From contig SUVL01000011.1 in assembly GCA_015062005.1 (NCBI GenBank), positions 1 through 64,000 on the forward strand: a stretch of DNA of 64,000 nt, given 5' to 3'. Source of the DNA: Akkermansiaceae bacterium (GTDB lineage: Bacteria; Verrucomicrobiota; Verrucomicrobiia; Verrucomicrobiales; Akkermansiaceae). A program made the translations under genes and the position numbers. The notes beneath the pieces are model-generated. The model had not been told where the DNA came from, searched no databases, and was given only the letters and a program-made list of their open reading frames with translations. Below, one piece after another: positions 35,950 through 44,609 of the stretch; positions within the stretch are counted from its first letter, which is position 1; each line of letters begins with the position of its first letter.

Positions 35950-37023
35950 TTATTTTTCACCAAATTGCAGGATAACGGTACCGGCTGAAGTATCAGGGCC
36001 AGTCCATTGCATCCTGGTCGGGGTCCCGGCAGATGAGAATTTCTGCACGTTGCGCTGGAATCGGGCCGGATTGCCATAAGTTGCCAGATATCCTTCAAAA
36101 CTCGTTTCACCGCGACGGTAAGCAGCCATGGCCGCGCGCCAGAAAGAAGCGAAGTCGCTGAAGTAGGTTCCACTCTGGCGGTAAAACGCGGCAGTGTGTC
36201 CCTCGGCTGCTGGATAAGCAGCTCGGTTCCAGCGGTGAGTGCGGGCTATTTCTGCATCGGAAACGCAGAAATAGGCATGGGAAAGCAACTGCCGGGAGCC
36301 ATCACTGACAACCGGGTCGTCCCAAGTTGCATCAATATGGCGCCAGGAACCATCAATCAGCGCAAGGTTCCAGGCATGGGGGCCCCCTGCACTTCCCGTA
36401 ACCATGCGTGCCGGTATGCCGGCAATTTCAAGCATCACGCAGAGGGTTGCACTGTACGCCTCACAACTGCCGGAACCCGTGCGCAGGATATCTGCAATAT
36501 CACAGGCTCCTTCAGCATCGTACCGGGAGCAGAGCACCAGCAAATCATGCAGGGCCTGTGCTTTCTGCATATCGCTCATACCTTCGCGCAGAACACTCTG
36601 CGCGCGCTGTTCCAGCTCCCGCAGCACGCGTTCTTCATCTGCGCTCAGGATGGCGCGGAAAGCCGCATCTCGCAGTGCGGCACGCAGCCTCACATAGTCA
36701 CGGTATTCCAAGGTCAGGGATACCTGGCCGGTTTCCATGTATGCCGTGGTGCAGCGACGTGCGTATTCTCCCCAGGTGGTTTCGCTGACGAGCTGGCGCC
36801 ACTTGCGCTTCAGCTCCCCTTCCAATCGGAAATTGATGGGGTTCTGAGCGCTTGCTGTCCAGAGGGCGAAAGCGGCATCCAGCTGAGACTGGGTCCGCAC
36901 CACCGGTTCAGCGTTTTTCTGAATACGCGCCTTATCCTTCAGAGGGATGCTGGTTACTGCTCCCGCCGGGGCACACTGCGGGAGCAGAAGCGCACACGTC
37001 AGGAAAAGAATGCGCTGCAGCAT
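35950..37023 (-). CDS. Secreted transglutaminase-like protein
   Basis: GSGSCEAYSATLCVMLEIAGIPARMVTG...PHAWNLALIDGSWRHIDATWDDP (Cys-His-Asp); start trimmed. Confidence 0.85.
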   Translation of the reverse strand: MLQRILFLTCALLLPQCAPAGAVTSIPLKDKARIQKNAEPVVRTQSQLDAAFALWTASAQNPINFRLEGELKRKWRQLVSETTWGEYARRCTTAYMETGQVSLTLEYRDYVRLRAALRDAAFRAILSADEERVLRELEQRAQSVLREGMSDMQKAQALHDLLVLCSRYDAEGACDIADILRTGSGSCEAYSATLCVMLEIAGIPARMVTGSAGGPHAWNLALIDGSWRHIDATWDDPVVSDGSRQLLSHAYFCVSDAEIARTHRWNRAAYPAAEGHTAAFYRQSGTYFSDFASFWRAAMAAYRRGETSFEGYLATYGNPARFQRNVQKFSSAGTPTRMQWTGPDTSAGTVILQFGEK

Positions 37024-37030
37024 GGGAACA

Positions 37031-38305
37031 TTAAACCTCCTCGTCATCCCCCAGGAGCTCAGCCATGAGCCCGTTTGGCGATGCATGCACCGATTCACGG
37101 GTGCTCATATTCTTGAGCTCCAGTTCCGGATACTCGGAACCAATGATAACGGCATAACGGGCACCTATCTTCTCAGCGCGCTTGAGCTGGTTGCCCATCT
37201 TGGCCGGTGCCAGGGGCAGGTCCACACGCAAGCCTGCATCGCGCAGGGCGGAAGCCAGCGCCAGCATCTGCGGGCGTTTCTCCTGCGCGGCAAGCACCAT
37301 GCAGACGTCAATATTGGAAGCCTTCAGGGCGGCATCGCGCAGTGCCTTGGCGGCGGGGCAAGCCTCGATGAGGTGGGCAATCACAGCATCACCCATGGCG
37401 AAGCCTGTTGCGGGCATATCCACAGCGCCATTGGAGAGAGTGGATACAAGGCCGTTGTATCGGCCACCGCCTGCCACTGCCCGCAAGGTATGCCCCTTGT
37501 CGAAAATCTCGAACACAAGCCCGGTATAGTATGCCAGACCGCGCACCACGGAGAGGTCGAGCTTCACATAGGAATCCAGGCCACGTGCCTGCAACTCAGC
37601 CAGCACCGCATCAAAGCGCGGAGAGCAGCCGGCGGGCGGGTTGGAAATGAAACTCACCAGATCCTCACGCTTCATACCAAAGGCATCCAGCTTCTCCTGG
37701 CAATATTCGGGCCGGTCGCGTTCAAACTTGTCAATGATGGCCAGGAAATCCGGCACTCGTTCCTCAGTCACGCCATTGTCAGCCGCGTACTTGAGCCACA
37801 CCTCGCGATCCGAAATACGCACCACGAAGTCGTTTTCCGTGAAACCAAACTCGCGCATGCAGTCAATGGCCAGCGAAATCAGCTCAGCATCGGAACCTTC
37901 GCCTGCCTCGCCCAGGATATCGGCATTGAACTGCACAAACTCGCGCAGGCGTCCTTTCTGCGGCTTCTCATAGCGGAAGCAGGAGCCGATTTCAAACCAC
38001 TTGAGCGGTTTGGTATACTCGCGCTGGTAGGCAGCGGCGATACGCCCCAGAGAAGCAGTAAGCTCCGGGCGCACGGTAATATCGCGTTCACCCTGGTCCT
38101 TGAAGCGGAAAAGCTGGGTCGGCAGCTCACCACCGGATTTCTTGAGATAAAGTTCGGTGGATTCAATGGTGGGGGCCTCCCATTCCACGAAGCCATAACG
38201 ATGAGCCACACGCCGCCACGTGTTGAACAAGTAGTTACGGAATGCGCATTCCTGCGGTGCAAAATCGCGGAATCCGGGCAGCGGTTGGAATCGTGCGTCA
38301 GGCAT
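37031..38305 (-). CDS. hisS: Histidyl-tRNA synthetase
   Basis: PGFRDFAPQE, RPELTASLGRI, GLAYYTGLVFE, GGGRYNGL. Confidence 0.95.
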   Translation of the reverse strand: MPDARFQPLPGFRDFAPQECAFRNYLFNTWRRVAHRYGFVEWEAPTIESTELYLKKSGGELPTQLFRFKDQGERDITVRPELTASLGRIAAAYQREYTKPLKWFEIGSCFRYEKPQKGRLREFVQFNADILGEAGEGSDAELISLAIDCMREFGFTENDFVVRISDREVWLKYAADNGVTEERVPDFLAIIDKFERDRPEYCQEKLDAFGMKREDLVSFISNPPAGCSPRFDAVLAELQARGLDSYVKLDLSVVRGLAYYTGLVFEIFDKGHTLRAVAGGGRYNGLVSTLSNGAVDMPATGFAMGDAVIAHLIEACPAAKALRDAALKASNIDVCMVLAAQEKRPQMLALASALRDAGLRVDLPLAPAKMGNQLKRAEKIGARYAVIIGSEYPELELKNMSTRESVHASPNGLMAELLGDDEEV

Positions 38306-38399
38306 AATTTGATGAATTAATGGGTTAAATCTGTTTCGTGGCCATTATACCGGTTTCCCTGCACAAGGCAAGCGCAGAGAAAGGCAGTATTGAGCGGCA

Positions 38400-39245
38400 T
38401 CACCAGCGCAGTTTGGCTCGGAGACGGGCGGCGTAGTCGCTGCCGGGCAGGTTCAGCAGGCGGAGCGGGTTCGGGGCTTTGCGCACGCGCAGAGTCTCAT
38501 TGAGCGCGATGGGGTAGATATTTCGCCCGTCTAGCGAGAAAATGAGCGATTCCTCGGCACGGCCGCGGCGCTCGCGCGGGCGCAGAGTGATTTCCACTGC
38601 ATCGGGCAGCACTATCGGGCGGCTTGTGAGACTGTGCGGGCAGATGGGGGTCAGGCAGGTCACTCCGGCCGTGGGCCACATGAGCGGGCCACCTGCCGAC
38701 ATGGAATAAGCTGTGGAACCGGTGGGCGTGGCCACCAGAATACCATCTGCGTGGTATCGGTTGAGAAGCTTGCCGTCCAGCTCCACATCTACGTCAATCA
38801 TCTTGCCGGTCTTGGCACGCGTGAGGGAAAGCTCATTAAGAGCGTAGAAACGGCGGTTTGTCTCCTCTCCGACCGCATCGAACTTGCGGACTTCGAGCAT
38901 CGCGCGCTCGTCCACCTCGTAGGTTCCTTCGGCCAGAGCACTCACCAGCAGTTCCAGTTCATCGCGGCCGCAGGCACTCAGGAAGCCGAGGTGCCCCATA
39001 TTGACACCGCCAATGATGGTGCCGGTGCTGCTGGCAGCCAGCGCCACGGAAAGCATGGTGCCATCGCCCCCCAGGCAGAGAATCAGCTCAGGGTGGCCCA
39101 GCACCGGGTCATTCACCGTATTCTTGCCCATTTCGTAGGCATTCAGCCCAGCTGCGGAGAAGGCCTCCATGAGCTGCTGCAGGGCGAGCAGGCAGGGAGC
39201 CGTGCGGGTGGGAGCCAGTATGCCGATGGAAGCGGGTGTTTTCAC
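38400..39245 (-). CDS. nadK: NAD kinase, probable GTG start
   Basis: LILCLGGDGTMLSVAL, GVNMGHLGFL, ILVATPTGSTAYSMSAGGPL; GTG 18 bp after argB stop. Confidence 0.92.
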   Translation of the reverse strand: MKTPASIGILAPTRTAPCLLALQQLMEAFSAAGLNAYEMGKNTVNDPVLGHPELILCLGGDGTMLSVALAASSTGTIIGGVNMGHLGFLSACGRDELELLVSALAEGTYEVDERAMLEVRKFDAVGEETNRRFYALNELSLTRAKTGKMIDVDVELDGKLLNRYHADGILVATPTGSTAYSMSAGGPLMWPTAGVTCLTPICPHSLTSRPIVLPDAVEITLRPRERRGRAEESLIFSLDGRNIYPIALNETLRVRKAPNPLRLLNLPGSDYAARLRAKLRW

Positions 39246-39264
39246 GGTGTGTGTGGGGTGGCTT

Positions 39265-40173
39265 TTAGCGTTGTTCGCGGACAATCTCGGTGCCGATACC
39301 CTCTGGCGTGAAGATTTCCAGAAGCAGGGTATGACGCAGGCGGCCATCAATGAAGTGAACCTTGCGCACACCGGCGTTCAGTGCGTCTACCGCGCTCTTC
39401 ACCTTGGGAATCATGCCGCCGGAGATAATCCCCTGCTCGATGAGTTCGAAAGCTTCCTTGCGGTTGATACTCTGGATGATGGTGCTTGGGTCGCCCGGGT
39501 CGTTCATCAGGCCGGGTACGTCAGAAATGTACACCAGCTTCACCGGCTTGAGCTCGCGGGCCAGAGCAGCAGCGGCCAGGTCGGCGTTCACATTCAGGGA
39601 ATGGTTGGTACCCAGCTCGCGGGCCAGCGGGGAAATCACCGGTGTGAGCTGCAGGGAAAGAGCCTCCTTCACGCGGGAGAGCTGGCACCCGATGACGTTG
39701 CCCACCATGCCGATATCCACCGGGTTGCCCTCGGCGTCCTTCTCCATGATTTTCTCACCCACAAACACGTTGGTGCCGGGAATGCCCACTGCCTTGCCGC
39801 CGTGGCCGCGCATCATTTCCACCAGCCCGGGGTTGATAGTGCCGCTGAGCGTGCGTTCCACGATGTCGATTGCCTCGGGCGTGGTCACGCGCAGGCCGTT
39901 CACGAAGCGGGCTTCCAGCCCGGCATCAGCCATGGCCTTGGAGATAGCCTTGCCGCCACCGTGTACCACCACCGGGTTCAGCCCCATGGTTTCCATCACC
40001 ACGATATCGCGCATGAGCGACTTCACCAGATCCGGATTATCCATGGCAGAGCCGCCGAACTTGATAAGAATAGTCTGGTCGCGGTATGCCTGCAGATACG
40101 GCAGAGCTTCGATGAGGATGTCAGCCTTGTAAATCTCCTGGTCAGGGGTAACTACCTTGCGAATGGGAATCAT
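39265..40173 (-). CDS. argB: Acetylglutamate kinase
   Basis: TILIKFGGSAM, VVHGGGKAISKAM, SGGMIPKVKSAVDAL; start trimmed. Confidence 0.95.
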   Translation of the reverse strand: MIPIRKVVTPDQEIYKADILIEALPYLQAYRDQTILIKFGGSAMDNPDLVKSLMRDIVVMETMGLNPVVVHGGGKAISKAMADAGLEARFVNGLRVTTPEAIDIVERTLSGTINPGLVEMMRGHGGKAVGIPGTNVFVGEKIMEKDAEGNPVDIGMVGNVIGCQLSRVKEALSLQLTPVISPLARELGTNHSLNVNADLAAAALARELKPVKLVYISDVPGLMNDPGDPSTIIQSINRKEAFELIEQGIISGGMIPKVKSAVDALNAGVRKVHFIDGRLRHTLLLEIFTPEGIGTEIVREQR

Positions 40174-40175
40174 GG

Positions 40176-41165
40176 TCAGATGTAGCGTTTGATTTTGAAG
40201 ATGATGAGGGGCAGCGCGCCGGAAAGCACCATGAGCACCAGCGATACCCACACGCCCCAGTCCGTCTGCAGGAAGGGGATGAACTTGAAGTTCATGCCGA
40301 AAATACTTGCAATCAGCGTGGGAGGCAGGAACACCACACTCATGATGGTGAAGACCTTGAAGATATCGTTCTGCTCAATGTTGATGAGTCCGAGCACGGC
40401 ATCAAGCATGAAGTTAATCTTATTGGAAAGGAAGGCCGCGTATTCGGAAAGGGAGTTTACGTCTCGGGAAACGGAGCGCAGCGGCATATAGAGGTTATCA
40501 TCGCTCACGCAGCTTTCCTCGTTACCGGCGTAGGTGATGAGGCGCAGCAGGTTCACCAGGGCATCGCGCTGGCGGGTGATGAGGTCACCCACCCGCCCCA
40601 GTTCTTCCAGGGCGTCGCGCAAGTCATCGGTATCCGGGTCTTCCTTCTTCTGCTTGCGGCGGGTGTGGTGCGTGCCAAAGACTTTCTTGGAAAGAGTATC
40701 AAGGTCGGCGCCGAAGCGTTCCAGCACGTCGGCCTGGCGGTCCACCAGCGTTTCCAGAAGCCCGATGAACACCAGGTCGCGGTTCGTCTGGTTCATGCGC
40801 AGCAGCTGCTGCGAGAACATGCGGAACGAGTACGAATCCGTGTGGCGGATGGTGATGAGCAGCTTGCTCTTCAGGATGAAGGTGATTTCCGAGATGATGG
40901 GCTCATCCGTCTCCACGCGGGAAAGCACCGTGGTGGTCATGAAACGGCCGCCGTCTTCGCAATACAGACGCGAAGTAGCCTCAATTTCGCGCATCTCATC
41001 CTTCGTGGGCATCTCGATACTGCAAAGCGATTCCGCATACCTTAGTTCATCTGCATTCGGCGTCAGGAGGTCAATCCAGAACACATCCCCGCGGCGGTTC
41101 TCCTGCTCTTCCAGGCCCACCGTGCGGGAAATCCCATTCTCCGTCTGCGTGTATATGCGAATCAT
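40176..41165 (-). CDS. corA: CorA-like magnesium/cobalt transporter
   Basis: C-terminal TM region with IFGMNFKFIP (GMN) motif; start trimmed. Confidence 0.92.
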   Translation of the reverse strand: MIRIYTQTENGISRTVGLEEQENRRGDVFWIDLLTPNADELRYAESLCSIEMPTKDEMREIEATSRLYCEDGGRFMTTTVLSRVETDEPIISEITFILKSKLLITIRHTDSYSFRMFSQQLLRMNQTNRDLVFIGLLETLVDRQADVLERFGADLDTLSKKVFGTHHTRRKQKKEDPDTDDLRDALEELGRVGDLITRQRDALVNLLRLITYAGNEESCVSDDNLYMPLRSVSRDVNSLSEYAAFLSNKINFMLDAVLGLINIEQNDIFKVFTIMSVVFLPPTLIASIFGMNFKFIPFLQTDWGVWVSLVLMVLSGALPLIIFKIKRYI

Positions 41166-41466
41166 GGCTCCTCTGAGGGGTTGCGATTTCGTCTCTTCCT
41201 TACCGGCACCCACGCGCGCCGTGTGCTGATAATGCCATAATTGGCCCGGAAATACAAGCCTAAAGGGATTTTGCACCAATTTTGACAGCAACATTTCTCC
41301 AGGAATCTGGTGTTCAGACCGGTGGAAGCATGCGCTGTGTGTCGTTGAAAAGACGAACCATCTAATCAAAGTGTGATAGATGTCACACATACAACAATTA
41401 CCAAGTTAGGTTGCAGCGCTGGCCAGAAAGGGATATACAGGCTATGGTAACAGCACCGTACCCACC

Positions 41467-42393
41467 ATGAAAACAACTCACACACTTACTCTGGCACTGG
41501 CAGCCTCTCTTCTGGTTTCTCCCTCTTCCCTGGCTGATGACTACACCGGCTGGCAGGACAAGAACCCGGACTGGGGACTCGTATTCAGTGACGATTTCGA
41601 CGGCAACGTTCTCGACACTGATAAATGGAACAAGATAGACTACGTCACCTGGGGCGTTTCTGACTGGCGCAAGTACCAATCCCGGGATGACGAACTTGTC
41701 ACCATGAATGGCGATGGCACCGTTTCCCTCTGGGGCAAATACGGAGATTACACCAGCCAGAGCGACCCGACGGGTCAGAATGACACCTACGCCTGCGGCG
41801 GCATTTTCACGAATAAGACCTTCACTTTCCAATATGGATATGTGGAAGTTCGGGCCAGGCTCGACTGCGCCAAAGGAGCATGGCCAGCCATCTGGATGAT
41901 GCCTACGGCAGGGCCGTGGCCGCAGACGGGCGAAATCGACATCATGGAGCATCTCAATTACGAAGGCATCGTCCACCAGACACTGCATTACAACAACGCC
42001 AATGGAGGCAAGACAACGGCCGGCACCGTTAATGCCAGCGGCGGCAGCAGCGCATACTTCACCTCTGTCGAGGATAAGGCAGATTTCCACACCTATGGTG
42101 TGGAGTGGACACCGGATGCCGTCACTTTCTTTATGGATGGCAACGCCACGATGACCAGGCTTACTGAAGCCAATAACCCGAACTGGCCATTCAACATGGA
42201 GGATAATCCCTATTATCTCCTGCTGGACATGCAGCTTGGCGGCAGCTGGGTGGGAGATATTGGTGATATCGGCGATGGCGTGGCCATGACAGTTGACTAC
42301 GTCCATGTCTATTCCTACATTCCGGAACCAGCCACCGCAACCCTGGGTCTTGGGGCGCTTGTGCTGCTGGCCGCACGCCGCAAACGGCACTAA
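41467..42393 (+). CDS. GH16 family hydrolase with PEP-CTERM sorting signal
   Basis: WPAIWMMPTAGPWPQTGEIDIMEHLNYEG (GH16 ExDxxE); C-term IPEPATATLGLGALVLLAARRKRH. Confidence 0.92.
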   Translation: MKTTHTLTLALAASLLVSPSSLADDYTGWQDKNPDWGLVFSDDFDGNVLDTDKWNKIDYVTWGVSDWRKYQSRDDELVTMNGDGTVSLWGKYGDYTSQSDPTGQNDTYACGGIFTNKTFTFQYGYVEVRARLDCAKGAWPAIWMMPTAGPWPQTGEIDIMEHLNYEGIVHQTLHYNNANGGKTTAGTVNASGGSSAYFTSVEDKADFHTYGVEWTPDAVTFFMDGNATMTRLTEANNPNWPFNMEDNPYYLLLDMQLGGSWVGDIGDIGDGVAMTVDYVHVYSYIPEPATATLGLGALVLLAARRKRH

Positions 42394-42416
42394 ACCGAGG
42401 GTATGTCCCTCATGTT

Positions 42417-42453
42417 AGAGGAGTTGGCGGACTTATCGCCAACTCCTCTTTTT
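42417..42453 (+). terminator. Intrinsic terminator
   Basis: AGAGGAGTTGGCG-N7-CGCCAACTCCTCT followed by TTTTC. Confidence 0.92.
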
Positions 42454-42476
42454 CAATTTAACGCTTCTCTCACCTG

Positions 42477-42851
42477 TCAGGCCAATAATACAATTCCCCA
42501 ACCGAGCAAAATACCCATCACCGAGTAAAAGATGAGCGAAAGCAGGCCCACCAGCCAGGTGCGAGGCCAGCTGAGCATCTGCATGACGCGCGACACCGCC
42601 ATCGAGCAGAGCAGTATTCCGGCCAGCTGAAAGGAAATATTCATCGCCATACCTGTCAGTAACTGCTCTGCGGCAAAGCTGGTGAGCATGGAAAGCACAG
42701 AGGCAAGCACCAGGGTAAGCAGGCCGCCCAGCATGGCTTCTTTCGGCCGCCGTAGATTATCTGCCAGATAAAGAGCGCCAGAAAACGCCACCCAGCTCAG
42801 GATGCAGTACAGCATCACCACCCATATTTCTTGTATACCGGAAGGAATCAT
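42477..42851 (-). CDS. Membrane protein
   Basis: Three to four hydrophobic segments from MIPSGIQEIW; upstream part of the ORF-track call looks non-coding. Confidence 0.6.
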   Translation of the reverse strand: MIPSGIQEIWVVMLYCILSWVAFSGALYLADNLRRPKEAMLGGLLTLVLASVLSMLTSFAAEQLLTGMAMNISFQLAGILLCSMAVSRVMQMLSWPRTWLVGLLSLIFYSVMGILLGWGIVLLA

Positions 42852-42898
42852 AGCAAGGGGATGATGCTCCGGTGCCCTCCCTCGTTCGGAGATTGTTA

Positions 42899-43333
42899 TC
42901 AGCGCTTCAGCCGGCGCACACTCAGTCCGTGCGCTGTATCCCGGAAGATTTCGAGCGTGGTTCCCTGGCGGACCGTGGTGATTATAACGGCGAATGAAGC
43001 ATCCAGGCTCACGCTGATGCGCTTCGAACGCGGCATGAGAAACTCCTTGATTGCCGCTTCGGGCGTGTCCGGTTCGCTGGGTGAGGTGAGCACCTGTACC
43101 AGGGATTCCACCGTAGGCTCCATTCCCGCCTGTAGCAGCAACCGCTGCAACGATTCCGCAACACATTCCAATACAGCTTCGTTGCGGCCTCTCTGTCCCA
43201 GCAGCTCTGTTTCCAACGCCCACATCTGCTCATTCGGCAGGGTATCACGCTGTAGCACCGGTAGGGAATCCGCAGCGTTGCCCCGAAGCACCGTCACCAG
43301 AATGAGCAGGAAAGTGAGTAGATAGCATTTCAT
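42899..43333 (-). CDS. Secreted hypothetical protein
   Basis: Signal peptide MKCYLLTFLLILVTVLRGNAA. Confidence 0.6.
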   Translation of the reverse strand: MKCYLLTFLLILVTVLRGNAADSLPVLQRDTLPNEQMWALETELLGQRGRNEAVLECVAESLQRLLLQAGMEPTVESLVQVLTSPSEPDTPEAAIKEFLMPRSKRISVSLDASFAVIITTVRQGTTLEIFRDTAHGLSVRRLKR

Positions 43334-43356
43334 CTGACGAGATAATGGGAACGAGT

Positions 43357-43854
43357 CTAGTTATGAATCAAATCCGTGGTCACATCAGCCAGCTGAAAAC
43401 GCACCATGCGGGCAAGGTCAGCCAACGCCACCTGGACCTGAAGGCCGATGCGGCCTCCGGAGAAGATGAGGGAATCGAACCGGGAGGCGCTCGCATCAAT
43501 TGTGGTGCGGAACGGCTTTTTCATACCGATGGGGGAGCATCCTCCGTGTACATAGCCTGTAAGCGGCAGCAAGTCTTTCTGCTTAAGCATTTCGAGTGAT
43601 TTCTCGCCCACGGCTTTGGCGGCCTTCTTGAGTTCCAGTCCCGCACCCACCGGAATCACAAACACATAATGTGCTCCGCTGCGGCCGGTTGTCACCAGAG
43701 TCTTGAATACTTGTGCAGGGTTCTGCCCCAGCAGCTCTGCTACCTCCAGACCCGAGATAGCTCCTTCCGATTCGTAGGTGAAATGCTGATACGGAACCTT
43801 CTTCTGCTCCAGCAGCCGCATCACATTTGTCTTGACTGATGTAGGCGCGGGCAT
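43357..43854 (-). CDS. ybaK: YbaK/EbsC family Cys-tRNA(Pro) deacylase
   Basis: KTNVMRLLEQKKVPYQHFTYE...FKTLVT...GGCSPIGMKK. Confidence 0.92.
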   Translation of the reverse strand: MPAPTSVKTNVMRLLEQKKVPYQHFTYESEGAISGLEVAELLGQNPAQVFKTLVTTGRSGAHYVFVIPVGAGLELKKAAKAVGEKSLEMLKQKDLLPLTGYVHGGCSPIGMKKPFRTTIDASASRFDSLIFSGGRIGLQVQVALADLARMVRFQLADVTTDLIHN

Positions 43855-43855
43855 C

Positions 43856-44425
43856 TTATTGAACCTTGGCTATGGCCCAGCTCCAGGGACGGTGAAAATC
43901 CGGCTCACCGCTCTGGTCATCAGAAGTGGTGCAGAAGTGGTAATCCGGGCTGTTGAGAATACAGGTGGCGGCCAGTCGGCAATGGCGGATATTGATTCCC
44001 AGGGATTCCAGCCAGCTCAGGGGCAGACGGGCAGAACACCCCCAGCCTGCGGGCGTTACGCTGCCGGTGGTTTCCACTCCTTCCGGCACGCCTGCCCCAG
44101 CCAGAGGCTGGCGCGGGCCGCAGAATGCACATGCCCACCAGGCGCCATTCGGGCAGAGGTTGAACTCGATGTAGTTCTTGCCCTCTGCATCCGCCACAAA
44201 GAACTCTGCCGTGTCGTACATCCAGAGTTCTTCCTTGAATTTACCGGGAACGGCCTCCGGATGAATTGATACCGCTGCCGCCTGCGCTGCCCGGAATACC
44301 AGGCTCTCCCCCTCCAGGGTAAAGCTGTATTCCACCGGGGAGTTCACGGGCTGTCCGTTCCACTCGTGAGTAAGCTGCTGTATAACTGGGGCCTCCGTGC
44401 TGATGATGTTCTGCATGCACTGCAT
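43856..44425 (-). CDS. CBM9/DOMON-like carbohydrate-binding domain protein
   Basis: ELWMYDTAEFFVADAEGKNYIEFNLCPNGAWWACAF pattern. Confidence 0.6.
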   Translation of the reverse strand: MQCMQNIISTEAPVIQQLTHEWNGQPVNSPVEYSFTLEGESLVFRAAQAAAVSIHPEAVPGKFKEELWMYDTAEFFVADAEGKNYIEFNLCPNGAWWACAFCGPRQPLAGAGVPEGVETTGSVTPAGWGCSARLPLSWLESLGINIRHCRLAATCILNSPDYHFCTTSDDQSGEPDFHRPWSWAIAKVQ

Positions 44426-44551
44426 CTTACCAGATTTCGCCCCCGTTTACAAGCAAGCAAAGAACCCGCTCGTTAAATATTTATAACCCATTCTATGGCA
44501 ACGCTCGGTAAATACTTGTAAAAATAATTCTACTTTTTCCCACCATTTTAC

Positions 44552-44579
44552 TTGACTTTTCAAGATAAGGCGGTAAACT
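44552..44579 (+). promoter_or_regulatory. Promoter TTGACT-N16-TAAACT upstream of nrdA
   Basis: Read directly. Confidence 0.6.
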
Positions 44580-44609
44580 GGCGACACGCATACAAGATGT
44601 AGTGGAGCC

